NCBI RefSeq assembly: GCF_009811415.1
Contig: NZ_BLIG01000009.1
Span: 1 to 64,000 of the forward strand
Length of the DNA: 64,000 bases
Direction: 5' to 3'
From: Alteromonas sp. KUL106
GTDB lineage: Bacteria > Pseudomonadota > Gammaproteobacteria > Enterobacterales > Alteromonadaceae
Within the stretch, counting starts at the first letter, position 1. Each line of letters begins with the position of its first letter. Made by a program: the position numbers and the translations under genes. Shown one piece after another: positions 1-9,767 of the stretch. Below the pieces are notes generated by a model. The model ran no database searches, was not told the origin of the DNA, and worked only from the letters and a program-made list of their open reading frames with translations.

Positions 1-23
1 CGTATAGATAATTGCCCACTCAG
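1..23 (+). repeat. Partial copy of the dispersed palindromic repeat
   Basis: The window opens inside a copy of the repeat found six more times here. It reads CGTATAGATAATTGCCCACT and matches the core plus the 'CCCACTCAG' extension of the copies at 26175 and 43169, with two substitutions. The left half lies outside the window. Confidence 0.75.
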
Positions 24-29
24 AAGGCG

Positions 30-114
30 CTGGCAAGTTTCCTAGCGAAGCGTGGGAATGCAGGAATGGCAGTTCCCCTTCAAGTTCCCAGAATGGAGCT
101 AGGAAGCACGCCAG
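30..114. repeat. Imperfect inverted repeat next to the dispersed repeat
   Basis: Positions 30-46 and 98-114 are inverted copies matching at 14 of 17 positions (CTGGC...CCTAGC against GCTAGG...GCCAG). The 51-base loop carries a smaller GGGAA/TTCCC pair. It directly follows the repeat copy at 1-23 and lies just after the stop of the chemoreceptor gene. It may be a longer form of the repeat or a transcript-end structure. No coding potential is seen. Confidence 0.5.
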
Positions 115-150
115 ACCTTCCCGAAGGGCGAGTTTAACATGCGCTTTATT

Positions 151-1467
151 CTATAAGCGCTTAGTGAACTGGCCGATGGCATTAACGACCTCGTTTGCGC
201 CGCTTTGAATCTCTCCCATGGCATGCCCAGATTGTGTTGAATACTCTAATGCTTCGCGTGCTTTGTCTTGTCCAGCTTCAATTAGCTGAACGGCGTTTTC
301 TGTGAGTTTTCTATTTTCCATCACTACGTTGACTATTTCTTCCGTTGCACTGCTTGTCCGTGAAGCCAACTGCCTTACTTCATCGGCGACGACAGCGAAC
401 CCTCGGCCCTGGTCGCCCGCGCGAGCAGCTTCAATAGCGGCATTTAGGGCAAGAAGATTGGTTTGATCTGCAATTCCACTGATACTCTTGACCAAATCAG
501 CGACTTTTTGAGACTGCTCATCAAGATCTTTAATTCCCTCGCTTGCGTTCCCCATTTGCGTTGTAAGCTCATTCATTGCTTTCACAGTAGCATTAAGCAC
601 TTCGCTCCCTTTATGAGCTTGTTCACCGGTATTTTGCGATATGGTGTAAGCCACGTTAGCCGCTTCAGAAATAGCAAATTCTCTTTCCATTTGTTCCGTA
701 ATTACAGTGGCAAATTTCACCACTTTGTATAGGTCGCCGTCTTCATTGCGAATGGGATTATAGGAAGCCTCAAGCCACACATCGTTACCCCGACTATCTA
801 TTCGCTTAAAACGACCTGACTCTAGCTTACCTTGTGATAAGTCGCGCCAAAATTGTTTATATTGGTCTGAGTTTGCTTCCTCTTGCGTACAAAAAATGCG
901 GTGGTGTCGACCTACAATTTGATCGTGTGAATATCCCATTCCTTTAAGAAAGTTTTCGTTGGCCTTTATAATAGTGCCGTCGAGTTTAAACTCGATAACG
1001 GCTGATGAGCGATGGAGCGCAGCTATCATGTCCCTTTGCTCTTTACTCTCGGTGATGTTTCGCGTCTGCTCTGCCATATAAAACGCTATGTAACTCACGT
1101 TTCCAAACGCATCGTCAACGGGTTGTAAAATTCCCCTCACCCACATTACTTCGCCTTTCGCGTTTAAAAAATTCATGGCGCCATGCCAATGACGATGGGT
1201 TTTTATCGCTCCTAGCATGTTCTGTACATCGCCTTTGTTTTTTGATGTCGCCGGCATTAGGTCACCTAATGTTTTTCCTTCGATATCAACAGCACGATAC
1301 CCCATTGCTTGCTCGCACAAATCGTTTAAACCACGAATTCGACCACTTGAATCTAGCTCAATGAAGAGCATTTCTTCCCGCAATTCTTCTTGAACCGTTT
1401 TATAGGCTGACAACTCTTTCTGTAATCTTTGATTTTCTGCAACTAATTCTTTGTTCTTAAAAAACAT
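151..1467 (-). CDS. Soluble PAS-PAS methyl-accepting chemotaxis protein (BdlA-like)
   Basis: Cytoplasmic chemoreceptor of 438 residues. An N-terminal coiled coil (about 5-30) precedes two PAS domains (about 30-135 and 145-260) and an MCP signalling domain. The highly conserved hairpin tip, with [19 protein letters not shown], is intact and would contact CheW/CheA. There are no membrane helices, so it probably senses an internal cue, such as redox state if a PAS domain binds haem or flavin. Size and order match BdlA of Pseudomonas, which links chemoreceptor signalling to biofilm dispersal. The ATG at 1467 is preferred over a TTG at 1488 because AGGAG lies 7 bases upstream. It stands alone, with no chemotaxis genes beside it and no FliA promoter found upstream. 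The ligand is unknown. Confidence 0.88.
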   Translation of the reverse strand: MFFKNKELVAENQRLQKELSAYKTVQEELREEMLFIELDSSGRIRGLNDLCEQAMGYRAVDIEGKTLGDLMPATSKNKGDVQNMLGAIKTHRHWHGAMNFLNAKGEVMWVRGILQPVDDAFGNVSYIAFYMAEQTRNITESKEQRDMIAALHRSSAVIEFKLDGTIIKANENFLKGMGYSHDQIVGRHHRIFCTQEEANSDQYKQFWRDLSQGKLESGRFKRIDSRGNDVWLEASYNPIRNEDGDLYKVVKFATVITEQMEREFAISEAANVAYTISQNTGEQAHKGSEVLNATVKAMNELTTQMGNASEGIKDLDEQSQKVADLVKSISGIADQTNLLALNAAIEAARAGDQGRGFAVVADEVRQLASRTSSATEEIVNVVMENRKLTENAVQLIEAGQDKAREALEYSTQSGHAMGEIQSGANEVVNAIGQFTKRL

Positions 1468-1635
1468 TCTGCGCTCCTGAGACGCCAAACCTTAGCCATG
1501 TACCATTGATGTGTGGAACACGATGTTTATTTGAGAAGGAATGAGTAAAAGATAGCAGAGGTTTTAGAAAAAATTAATTAAACAAAAGATATGCTTTGCA
1601 AGATTCACCCACGTACGTTGAATCAGCCAATACGT

Positions 1636-2625
1636 TTACGCAAAGGGCTTGCGCGTAACATCACGCAGAGACCAGAGCTGCCTTGCTTGGCGCAATGCGT
1701 CGGCAACATCACAGCGTTGTAAGAGCACCAAATAGCTGGCGAGCGTACTCAGGATTGCTTGTTCACCGTAAAGGCTATTTGTCCTACCAGCCCACACATC
1801 GAGCATGTCACTCACGTTCATGTCCTTATCTTTAAGGGCCCACTTATCGGCAACCACCGGCATTATCATTGTTTTTGTCTCGCCATTTCGGGTAATGAAA
1901 AGCTCAGTTTCTCGTTCACCATTTACTTCAGGGTCGCCACCATCCCCCCGAAAGCAGAGCGCGTCTATCGAAGGATAATTTTCGTTAACCCGATAGTGTT
2001 TATGGTCAAGGTGCATATGATAAACACCCTGCACACCGTATTGCGCTGCAGCAGGGTTCAGCAACCTTGCGAGAGTATTTGCGCATGAACGTAAGCCGAA
2101 AACCTCGCGAAGTTTAATGATCGTATCAAGAGCAGGAAGTAAATAAGACAAATCAAGGTAGGTAACGCCCTTTTCTGCCAACTGCAGTTTTGCGTCAGCA
2201 ATGCTGTCCACCTCAGCCAGACCCAACGTGGGTAGCGCTATACTTGCATAAAGGCGCCCCGAACCCGGTTCATGAGCACCGTGGAGCATAACGGAATAGC
2301 CGTTTTTGGCCAGTACCGCTACCGCGAGTAAATACCAAGGCAATTGACGGCGTTTGCCTGCATAACAGCCAATATCTAACGTGGGGGTAAGTGTTTTTAC
2401 CTCTGGCTCTATCAACTCTCTGCAAGCATCGACAAAGCCAATAACTTCTTCTGGCGTTTCTTCACGGGTGCGCAGTAACATGAGAAAAGCACCCCGTTGG
2501 TCACCTGTCACTTCGTTAGCCAATACCATTTTCATAGCGTGATAAGCTTCATCACGGGTTAGGCTCCGCCCGCCTTTTTGGCCCTTGCCGATAATTTTAA
2601 TGTAGTCGCTAAATGGTTGCTGCAT
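1636..2625 (-). CDS. ybiB: TrpD2/YbiB-like glycosyltransferase-family protein
   Basis: Protein of 329 residues in the glycosyl transferase family that includes anthranilate phosphoribosyltransferase. An N-terminal helical segment with a GGRSLTRDEAYHAM-type motif is followed by the alpha/beta domain. The close relatives (YbiB/TrpD2) bind nucleic acids and are not tryptophan enzymes, so trpD should not be assigned. It is last in the nitrate assimilation operon, and its start overlaps the cobA stop by 17 bases, which suggests translational coupling. Its role in nitrate assimilation is unknown. Family assignment is good; function is uncertain. Confidence 0.8.
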   Translation of the reverse strand: MQQPFSDYIKIIGKGQKGGRSLTRDEAYHAMKMVLANEVTGDQRGAFLMLLRTREETPEEVIGFVDACRELIEPEVKTLTPTLDIGCYAGKRRQLPWYLLAVAVLAKNGYSVMLHGAHEPGSGRLYASIALPTLGLAEVDSIADAKLQLAEKGVTYLDLSYLLPALDTIIKLREVFGLRSCANTLARLLNPAAAQYGVQGVYHMHLDHKHYRVNENYPSIDALCFRGDGGDPEVNGERETELFITRNGETKTMIMPVVADKWALKDKDMNVSDMLDVWAGRTNSLYGEQAILSTLASYLVLLQRCDVADALRQARQLWSLRDVTRKPFA

Positions 2626-3580
2626 GCTCGGATGAATGTAGTAGAAGAGTGTTAACCTGTTGACGAGACTCTACCACCTTTCCAAATATAAGTAACGTGG
2701 GCCCCGTTAAATTTGCAGCCTTAACTTTGCGATGAATATCCTCCAGCACACCAGTAATGACGCGCTGTTGCGAAGACGTGGCGTTTTCGATAGCCGCTAC
2801 CGGCCACGTGCCTGGCACCTTGTGCTGTAACAAACCTTTGCAGAGCCCTTCAAGCCGGCTTAGCCCCATGTAGACCACCATGGTTTGATTTATAACATTT
2901 TCCGCCATCGATGCCATTTCAGGCCATAGCTCTGCGTCTTTAAAATGTGCGGTCATAAAACTCACTGACTGAGCACAGCGTCTGTCAGTTAAAGGAATTC
3001 CTGTATAGGCGGATACACCTGACGCAGCAGTAATACCGGGCACAATGGCAAAAGGAATGTCGGCTTTTGTTAGCGCATCAGTTTCTTCACAAGTTCTTGC
3101 AAATAGGGCCGGATCGCCACCTTTTAACCGCACAACCGTATGACCATTGCTTGCCAACTCAACCACCCGCCTGCAAATTTCATCTTGGGTAAAGCTATGC
3201 TTTTTACAGCGTTTTCCTACGTATTCTTTGACCACTTTAGAGGGAATAAGCGCAAGAATATCTTCACTGACTAACGCATCGAAAAGCACCACATCGGCTT
3301 GTTGCAGCAGACGAAGTGCTTTTAAGGTGAGTAACTCGGCATCGCCTGGACCAGCACCGACGATGAACACCTGTCCTTGTTTATGATATTCGCTTTGTCT
3401 TTTTTCTGACTTCAACCACTTGTCTAGGTATGAATGCTTTGCCGAAGTTTTAGAATTAGCGGGATGCTGGCGTGTTGTCGTGGTGGAAATCGCATCGCGA
3501 GTTAACAGATTAAGAGAAGGTGTGCGCTGTTTGAATAAGGTGCGCAAAAACGGTAACGACCAACTAGATGCAATTGACAT
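2609..3580 (-). CDS. cobA: Uroporphyrinogen-III C-methyltransferase (SUMT)
   Basis: Makes precorrin-2 from uroporphyrinogen III with two SAM-dependent methylations, the entry to siroheme. The methylase begins near residue 70 with VFIVGAGPGDAELL and contains the GGDPALFAR and PGITAASG motifs. About 68 residues precede this domain, polar and unlike usual CobA starts. The ATG at 3580 is nevertheless supported by AGGAG eight bases upstream, and it lies 12 bases from the nasA stop. Its place in the nir/nas operon suggests it boosts siroheme supply for NirB. A complete CysG is also encoded at 48376-49761, so this is a second, pathway-dedicated copy. The function of the N-terminal extension is unknown. 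Confidence 0.93.
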   Translation of the reverse strand: MSIASSWSLPFLRTLFKQRTPSLNLLTRDAISTTTTRQHPANSKTSAKHSYLDKWLKSEKRQSEYHKQGQVFIVGAGPGDAELLTLKALRLLQQADVVLFDALVSEDILALIPSKVVKEYVGKRCKKHSFTQDEICRRVVELASNGHTVVRLKGGDPALFARTCEETDALTKADIPFAIVPGITAASGVSAYTGIPLTDRRCAQSVSFMTAHFKDAELWPEMASMAENVINQTMVVYMGLSRLEGLCKGLLQHKVPGTWPVAAIENATSSQQRVITGVLEDIHRKVKAANLTGPTLLIFGKVVESRQQVNTLLLHSSEHAATI

Positions 3581-3592
3581 AATTTAACGCTC

Positions 3593-6466
3593 CTAAACAG
3601 ATTGGGTTTCTATGACTAAATACTTGTCTATAAACTGAGACAAGGCGGGCTTACACGAGCCGCAGTTGGTACCGCATTTTAACTGCTCACCTAGGCTGGC
3701 GACCGTCGAACAACCTGCGGTGATGGCATCTGTAATCGTTTTTTCACGCACTTCGAAGCAGCTGCAAACGACATCACCATTTAAAAATACGTCATCGACT
3801 TGGCCTCGTAATAAGTTGCGCTGAGTATCAAGTGAAATGGGCGTATTTAAGAGGCTAGCAAGCCAAGAGTTAGGCACTGACCACGTGTTCTCTGTGCAGG
3901 CGGCAGCCTGTGCTATTGTCGCTTTTTCTGGCTCATCGCCCAGAAACGCAGCGAAGCAGAGTATGTTATCCATAAGAGCGAGGCATACCGAGTATGTATG
4001 GTGATGAAACTGCACTAACACCGCATTTTGCGGCAGCAGTGGTATCAAACTCTGTGTAAAATCTCGACGGCCTCTGTTCGAAGCAACATTCAATACTGAT
4101 AGTGCGGCATTCGACCGACTTACATCTGCAGAGGCGTCTGTGCGCTCAAGCGGAATTTTATTCCAGTAATCACACACATGCTTTAGCGCGTCGTCATCAA
4201 AGGGGCGGATCTCAGAACTGTCTGTCGATTGTAAAACCGATGAAATAAAGAGCTTGCCATACGTAGCGAAATGAACCGGCGCGATGGCCACCGCAGCGTG
4301 TTTTAGCTCAGGCTGACCGGAAATAGGGTCTACTGCGCTGGCGTAAAGTGCGCCTAGCTTGCTATGAGACCCCCATTGCGCCGACCAATGGATGGGAATG
4401 AACACTTCCCCTTTGCGCATATCTGTATCCGTTCTAACCGGGTAGATAACAGGGGCGTCTTTACATACCGCACTTGAAAGAGAAACAAGATCTCCACTTT
4501 CAACCCCTAATTTAGCAGTGTCGCTCGGGTTGATATGCACGTATGCGCTTGGCATATGAGCCAGTAACTTTGCCGCTTTACCCGTGCGTGTCATGGTATG
4601 CCACTGGTCTCGCGCTCGACCGCTGTTTGCAACAAAAGGATAAGCGTCTGATGTAATCTGCAATGGCGCTTTGTAAGTTACCGGGATAAGTTTAGCTTTG
4701 CCGCTGGGCGTCGAAAATTGCTTGTCTGCAAAGGGGCGTTTGCTGATAAGCTTAGGCATTAAGTCACCATTGGGCGTGGGTGTATTCACACCATTATTTA
4801 CGTTTTGAAAAGGCCACTGCAATGGCGATAGCCCATTGTACTGAGCTTCACTTAACGCTTGTAATGCTGACAGATCTAATTGTCGTTTCCCGTTATTTTG
4901 ATAGCCGGTTAGCCCAGCGTATTCGCAGAATATTTGTGACGGATGGGTAAAATTAAATGCCTTGCCAAAGCCCATTTTACCCGCCACTTCGCATAGTATT
5001 TGCCAATCGTGTTTTGCATTCCCAGGCGGTGGCAGAATGCCACGCTGACGTGAAATACGGCGCTCTGAGTTCGTCACCGTGCCGTCTTTTTCAGACCAAC
5101 CCGTGGCAGGTAGAGCAATGTGGGCGTAGTTAAGCGTATCGTTAGATTCAACAATATCAGACACCACCACCATGTCACATTTAGAAAGTGCGCGTTCAAC
5201 TTGACCGCGATTTGGCATACTGACAACGGGGTTCGTCCCCATTATCCAAACGAATTTTACCTTTCCACTCTCAATTGCATTAAACAAATCAACAGCTTTA
5301 AGCCCCTGCCCTTTGGGCATAACAGGGGCATTCCAATAGGTTTTAACAGCGCTGATATGCTCAGGGTTTTCAAGGTCCATATGAGCCGCGAGCATATTTG
5401 CTAAGCCGCCTACTTCACGGCCACCCATAGCATTGGGCTGGCCTGTGATTGAAAACGGGCCACAACCGTCTTTGGCAATAAGGTCCATGGCTAAATGACA
5501 GTTGATAATGGCTTGGGCTTTGTCCACACCAGCAGAAGACTGGTTCACGCCCATAGAATAAAAAGTCAATGCGCGAGAGGCTTCGCAGAAGGCATCAAAG
5601 AAGGCCTTAATGCTGCTTATGTCCAAGTCGCATGCTTTAGCAACGTCATCTAATGTTAGGGCATTTGCACTATTGAGCGTTTCATCAAGTCCCTCGGCAT
5701 AGGTCTCAACGGCAGATCTGTCTATTCGCCCCCTTTGCGATGCGTAGCTGAGCAAACCATTAAATAGTGCCACATCGCTACCTGGCTTTAGAGGCAGATG
5801 GAAATCAGCAATGGTACAGGTTTCGGTTTTACGCGGGTCGACTACGATGACCTTCATGTTCGGGTTCTTCAGCTTTGCTCGCTGAATGCGTTGAAAAAGC
5901 ACTGGGTGTGCCCACGCCGTATTGCTGCCAGTGATCACCAGTAAGTCTGTACATTCCAGATCAGTATAATCGCAAGGTACCACGTCTTCGCCGAACGCGC
6001 GCTTGTAAGCGGCAACGGCTGATGACATACACAGGCGTGAATTGGTATCGATATTGGCACTGCCGATGTAACCTTTCATCAGCTTATTGGCAATGTAGTA
6101 GTCTTCGGTGAGAAGCTGGCCTGATACATAAAAAGCAACGGCATCCGCGCCATACTGCGCAATGGTAGAGGTGATCTTTTCCGCAATCTTATCTGTGGCC
6201 GTGTCCCAGTCCACCGATTGACCTGCCATGGTTGGGTGAAGTAAACGTCCATTTATGTCGTTCGTTTCAAGCAGGTTTGTTCCTTTAACACACAATCTTC
6301 CATAGTTGGCGGGATGCTCTGGCGTGCCTTTCACAGTGTCCAGGGTTACGGCACGCTTACTTACGTTGCAACTGATATCTACACCACACCCTACGCCGCA
6401 ATATGGGCATGTTGTTTGTCTTAATTGCTCAGACATTATGTCGGGTTGTCGTGTAGCCATATTCAT
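3593..6466 (-). CDS. nasA: Assimilatory nitrate reductase, catalytic subunit
   Basis: Cytoplasmic molybdenum enzyme of 957 residues reducing nitrate to nitrite. The N-terminal [4Fe-4S] site is seen as C20-x2-C23-x3-C27 plus a later Cys in GRLCVKGTN. The molybdopterin oxidoreductase and dinucleotide-binding domains follow. A BFD-like [2Fe-2S] domain closes the protein, with C901-x-C903 and C935-x2-C938, as in Klebsiella-type NasA. About 100 poorly conserved residues separate the two parts. No NasC-like electron donor is encoded beside it. The start at 6466 has AAGG about 7 bases upstream; a later ATG at 6436 is possible. It lies 88 bases after nirD in the same operon. Confidence 0.95.
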   Translation of the reverse strand: MNMATRQPDIMSEQLRQTTCPYCGVGCGVDISCNVSKRAVTLDTVKGTPEHPANYGRLCVKGTNLLETNDINGRLLHPTMAGQSVDWDTATDKIAEKITSTIAQYGADAVAFYVSGQLLTEDYYIANKLMKGYIGSANIDTNSRLCMSSAVAAYKRAFGEDVVPCDYTDLECTDLLVITGSNTAWAHPVLFQRIQRAKLKNPNMKVIVVDPRKTETCTIADFHLPLKPGSDVALFNGLLSYASQRGRIDRSAVETYAEGLDETLNSANALTLDDVAKACDLDISSIKAFFDAFCEASRALTFYSMGVNQSSAGVDKAQAIINCHLAMDLIAKDGCGPFSITGQPNAMGGREVGGLANMLAAHMDLENPEHISAVKTYWNAPVMPKGQGLKAVDLFNAIESGKVKFVWIMGTNPVVSMPNRGQVERALSKCDMVVVSDIVESNDTLNYAHIALPATGWSEKDGTVTNSERRISRQRGILPPPGNAKHDWQILCEVAGKMGFGKAFNFTHPSQIFCEYAGLTGYQNNGKRQLDLSALQALSEAQYNGLSPLQWPFQNVNNGVNTPTPNGDLMPKLISKRPFADKQFSTPSGKAKLIPVTYKAPLQITSDAYPFVANSGRARDQWHTMTRTGKAAKLLAHMPSAYVHINPSDTAKLGVESGDLVSLSSAVCKDAPVIYPVRTDTDMRKGEVFIPIHWSAQWGSHSKLGALYASAVDPISGQPELKHAAVAIAPVHFATYGKLFISSVLQSTDSSEIRPFDDDALKHVCDYWNKIPLERTDASADVSRSNAALSVLNVASNRGRRDFTQSLIPLLPQNAVLVQFHHHTYSVCLALMDNILCFAAFLGDEPEKATIAQAAACTENTWSVPNSWLASLLNTPISLDTQRNLLRGQVDDVFLNGDVVCSCFEVREKTITDAITAGCSTVASLGEQLKCGTNCGSCKPALSQFIDKYLVIETQSV

Positions 6467-6554
6467 TTCATTACCTTTTTCGATTTCGCAGCCTGTGAAG
6501 TGTTTTTGCCCAATGGCTTAGTCCGTTTCAGACTTTCAAGTAAGCGCAACGCTC

Positions 6555-6923
6555 TCAGGCGCCAACAAAAACATTGCTGCCCTCTAGTTTCACCGGGTAT
6601 GTCGTCACTGACACATCATCGTGTTCTTTACATAGCCCGGTTTCTAAAAAGTAATGCTCTTTGTACAAAGGCGATGCGACGACAGGCGCACCGCCTATCG
6701 ACCCCAAAAGCCCACGATACAGCACATTTGCCTTGCCGATGGGGTCATAGTTGCTAATGGCGAAAATCTGGGTTTCGCCGTTTATCTTTAAACTGAAAAT
6801 TGCCACTTGCTGTGACTCAACAAGGGCGCAAACCCCGCTGTTTGTCACCAAGTCGCTCGTCTTACAAACGTAGTGCCACTGCACTGCCTGCTCTGGCGTT
6901 AATCTGTTTTGTACAGCTGTCAT
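6555..6923 (-). CDS. nirD: Nitrite reductase small subunit
   Basis: Protein of 122 residues with the Rieske-like fold of NirD, partner of the NADH-dependent assimilatory nitrite reductase NirB. As usual for the NirD family, the paired Cys/His cluster ligands of true Rieske proteins are not arranged to hold a cluster. The ATG at 6923 has AGGAG nine bases upstream. It sits 37 bases after nirB and before nasA, so subunits and partner enzyme are made together. Confidence 0.93.
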   Translation of the reverse strand: MTAVQNRLTPEQAVQWHYVCKTSDLVTNSGVCALVESQQVAIFSLKINGETQIFAISNYDPIGKANVLYRGLLGSIGGAPVVASPLYKEHYFLETGLCKEHDDVSVTTYPVKLEGSNVFVGA

Positions 6924-6960
6924 AATGTATTTCTCCTGACACGATTGATATAGCCGCTAG

Positions 6961-9510
6961 CTACACCACAGAGACGGGAATAAACTGCTCTTTCCCTACT
7001 ACTTTTTCAGCTTCAGTAGCTGGACGAACCTGACCTCGCTCTGAAACGAACTGAATATTGGTGTCGCTAGCATTACTATTTACAAATTGACGGAAACGCT
7101 TGCGCGACTCGGGGTTTTCAATGGTGGTCTTCCATTCGCACTGATACGCTTCAACCACGGTATCCATTTGTGCTTCTAGTTCAGCATTAATGCCAAGCGC
7201 ATCATTAATGACCACATCTTGTAGATAAGCTAAGCCACCTTCCAAGTTGTCCATCCACACCGAGGTTCGCTGCAGGCGGTCAGCCGTTTTCACGTAGAAC
7301 ATCAGCACGCGGTCGATGTATTTAATGAGGGTTTTGGTGTCTAGATCCGTGGCAAACAGGTCCGCATGCCGTGGCTTCATGCCGCCGTTTCCGCAAACAT
7401 ACAGATTCCAACCTTGCTCGGTAGCAATAACACCAATGTCTTTGCTTTGGGCCTCTGCACACTCGCGGGTGCAGCCTGACACGGCAAATTTTATTTTGTG
7501 CGGCGCTCGTAAGCCTTTGTAACGATTCTCTAAGTCAATGGCCGTGCCCACAGAGTCCTGTACCCCATAGCGGCACCAGGTGCTTCCCACACAGGATTTT
7601 ACTGTGCGCAGCGCCTTCGCGTAGGCATGACCGGTTTCAAATCCGCCAGCAACGAGTTTTTCCCAGATATCGGGTAAGTGCTCTACGCGCGCGCCAAATA
7701 AATCAATGCGCTGACCGCCAGTGATTTTGGTGTACAGGTTGTATTCTTTTGCGACTTCGCCAAGAAGAATCAATTTATCTGGCGTAATTTCTCCCCCCGG
7801 CACGCGCGGTACCACAGAGTAGGTCCCGTCTTTTTGCATGTTACCAAGGTAAATATCGTTGGTGTCTTGCAGCGGTAAGTGCGACGCTTTCAGAATATAG
7901 TCGTTATACACCGAGGCTAAAATTGAGCCGACTGCGGGCTTACAAATTTCACAACCTAAACCTTCACCATGCTGCGCTAGCAGGTCATCAAACGTGCGAA
8001 TGCCGTTTACCTTAACGATGTGAAAAAGTTCTTGTCGGGTATAGTCAAAATGCTCACAAATAGCTTTTGATACTGCCACACCGCGTTTTTCAAGCTCGTT
8101 ATCCACCACATTTTTTAGCAGGGCGGCACATCCACCGCATCCAGTGCTGGCTTTCGTTGCACCTTTTACATCGGCTACGCTGCAGCATCCGCCTTCAATG
8201 GCTGTAACAATGTCGCCTTTTGTTACGTTTAGGCACGAACAAATAGACGCGGTATTTGGCAGTGCATCGGCACCAAGGGCCGGTGCTGCATCTGAAGATG
8301 GAAGAATGAGGCTTTCTGGATGTTCAGGTAGTTCGATTTTATTGAGCGCATACTGTAAAAGCGTATCGTAGTCGCTAGTATCGCCAACAAGCACAGCACC
8401 CAGTACGTGCTTTTGCTCGCTATCTACCACCAGCTTTTTATACACGCCTTCAGGCTGATTTAAGTAGGTGTAGCTAAGCGCACCGTCTGTACGTTCATGG
8501 GCATCACCAATTGAGCCCACCTCCACGCCCATTAGCTTGAGTTTGGTACTCATATCTGCGCCAGCGAACTCGGCGTCGCCGCCGGTTATATGACTTACTG
8601 CCGTGCGCGCCATGGTATAGCCAGGTGCTACCAGGCCAAAAATTTTGTTGTCCCACAGCGCACATTCACCCACAGCGTAAATGTTTGGGTCAGATGTCAC
8701 GCAGTGGTTATCAATGACAATACCGCCGCGCTCACCCAGTGTTAGCGCTGACTTTCTGCCGAGCTGGTCGGAAGGTCGAATACCAGCAGAAAAAAGAATC
8801 ATGTCAGTTTCTAGTGCTGTGCCGTCAGCAAACACCATTTTATAGCGGCAGGTATCACCGGCCTCGATAGCTTGGGTTGCCTTTTGGGTATGTACCTTAA
8901 CGCCTAATGCTTCGATTTTGTCTTTAAGTACGGTGCCTCCCGCTTGGTCTAGCTGCACTGCCATAAGCTGCGGCGCAAACTCAACCACGTGCGTGTCGAG
9001 ACCGGCTTGTTTTAAAGCATTTGCTGCTTCTAAGCCCAAAAGACCGCCACCGACGACCACACCTACTTTGCTCACCGCTGCTGATGCTTCAATAGCGAGC
9101 AGATCGTCAATGGTGCGATACACTAAGCAGTGCTCTTGCTCGTTCCCGGGAATAGGCGGTACAAAAGGATAAGAACCGGTGGCTAGCACAAGTTTATCGT
9201 AGCTAAACACCTGCCCTTCTGAAGTCGTGACTTTATTATTGTCACGGTCTATATCGGTAACCAAGGCGTTGGTGAATACGTGTACACCCCACTCTGCGTA
9301 CTGAGCGGGTGTAGTGAGCGCTAAGTCATCTGCACTTGCACCGCTAAAAAAAGATGACAGATAAACGCGGTCGTACGCAAGACGAGACTCGCCGCATAAG
9401 ACGGTTATTTCTACATTGGCGTCGCTTTGGTGGAGCTGTTCGACAAAATGATGGCCCACCATGCCGTTGCCTACGACGACAATTTGCGTTTTTGAGTCCA
9501 ATGAAGTCAT
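6961..9510 (-). CDS. nirB: Nitrite reductase [NAD(P)H], large subunit
   Basis: Siroheme enzyme reducing nitrite to ammonium with NAD(P)H. Domains in order: FAD/NAD-binding oxidoreductase (starting VVVGNGMVGHHF), a BFD-like [2Fe-2S] domain with CSC...CGGC cysteines, a second BFD-like segment (GCEICKP), the ferredoxin-like sulfite/nitrite reductase half-domain, and the siroheme/[4Fe-4S] domain with SCVGSTWC and SGCTREC. I start at 9510 (MTSLDSK), giving 849 residues, because GAGGA lies just upstream. A longer reading frame to 9609 would translate through the leader terminator and is rejected. It is first in the operon, behind the sigma-54-like promoter and attenuator. Confidence 0.96.
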   Translation of the reverse strand: MTSLDSKTQIVVVGNGMVGHHFVEQLHQSDANVEITVLCGESRLAYDRVYLSSFFSGASADDLALTTPAQYAEWGVHVFTNALVTDIDRDNNKVTTSEGQVFSYDKLVLATGSYPFVPPIPGNEQEHCLVYRTIDDLLAIEASAAVSKVGVVVGGGLLGLEAANALKQAGLDTHVVEFAPQLMAVQLDQAGGTVLKDKIEALGVKVHTQKATQAIEAGDTCRYKMVFADGTALETDMILFSAGIRPSDQLGRKSALTLGERGGIVIDNHCVTSDPNIYAVGECALWDNKIFGLVAPGYTMARTAVSHITGGDAEFAGADMSTKLKLMGVEVGSIGDAHERTDGALSYTYLNQPEGVYKKLVVDSEQKHVLGAVLVGDTSDYDTLLQYALNKIELPEHPESLILPSSDAAPALGADALPNTASICSCLNVTKGDIVTAIEGGCCSVADVKGATKASTGCGGCAALLKNVVDNELEKRGVAVSKAICEHFDYTRQELFHIVKVNGIRTFDDLLAQHGEGLGCEICKPAVGSILASVYNDYILKASHLPLQDTNDIYLGNMQKDGTYSVVPRVPGGEITPDKLILLGEVAKEYNLYTKITGGQRIDLFGARVEHLPDIWEKLVAGGFETGHAYAKALRTVKSCVGSTWCRYGVQDSVGTAIDLENRYKGLRAPHKIKFAVSGCTRECAEAQSKDIGVIATEQGWNLYVCGNGGMKPRHADLFATDLDTKTLIKYIDRVLMFYVKTADRLQRTSVWMDNLEGGLAYLQDVVINDALGINAELEAQMDTVVEAYQCEWKTTIENPESRKRFRQFVNSNASDTNIQFVSERGQVRPATEAEKVVGKEQFIPVSVV

Positions 9511-9533
9511 GGTATTCCTCTTTTTTTCGGGAC

Positions 9534-9569
9534 AAAAAAAAGCCCGCGTCAACTTTCGTTGATGCGGGC
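9534..9569 (-). terminator. Intrinsic terminator in the nirB leader (probable NasR-controlled attenuator)
   Basis: On the minus strand a 12-bp stem (GCCCGCATCAAC with GTTGACGCGGGC, one G-T pair) with a 4-base loop is followed by eight T. It lies between the promoter and the nirB start, only 24 bases before the ATG, so it must be bypassed for nirB expression. In Klebsiella the nas leader terminator is relieved by NasR when nitrate is present. A NasR homologue is encoded at 12444-13808. I could not fit a clean ANTAR two-hairpin A1/G4 hexaloop motif. The closest is a 6-bp hairpin with a six-base loop TGTGTC near 9640-9660. Confidence 0.85.
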
Positions 9570-9688
9570 TTCGTTGCCTATTTTGCCAATGGTTTAGGTT
9601 GGCTAACACATTTTTACGGAGTGTTATAAATCACACTATTTTCAGCGATTGACACAAATCACCAAAACACACTTTACGCTTATGACTA

Positions 9689-9704
9689 TCCAAGTTAAGT
9701 GCCA
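9689..9704 (-). promoter_or_regulatory. Sigma-54-like promoter of the nir/nas operon
   Basis: The minus strand reads TGGCAC-TTAAC-TTGGA, close to the sigma-54 consensus TGGCAC-N5-TTGCA. The -24 GG is intact, the spacing is correct, and there is one change in the -12 GC. Transcription would start near 9678 and give a leader of about 145 bases ending in the attenuator. The match is by eye and the -12 deviation matters. Confidence 0.55.
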
Positions 9705-9767
9705 AAAACGTAACCCTATGTTTTTATTTAACTTACTGAAAAAAAGGGTTAACTCAAATACGCCGTA

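Noticed and set aside
1636..2625. Calling the last nas-operon gene trpD
   Set aside because: The sequence fits the TrpD2/YbiB group and there is no tryptophan operon context.
9511..9609. N-terminal extension of nirB
   Set aside because: It would be translated through the leader terminator; the ATG at 9510 has a good ribosome site and matches NirB starts.
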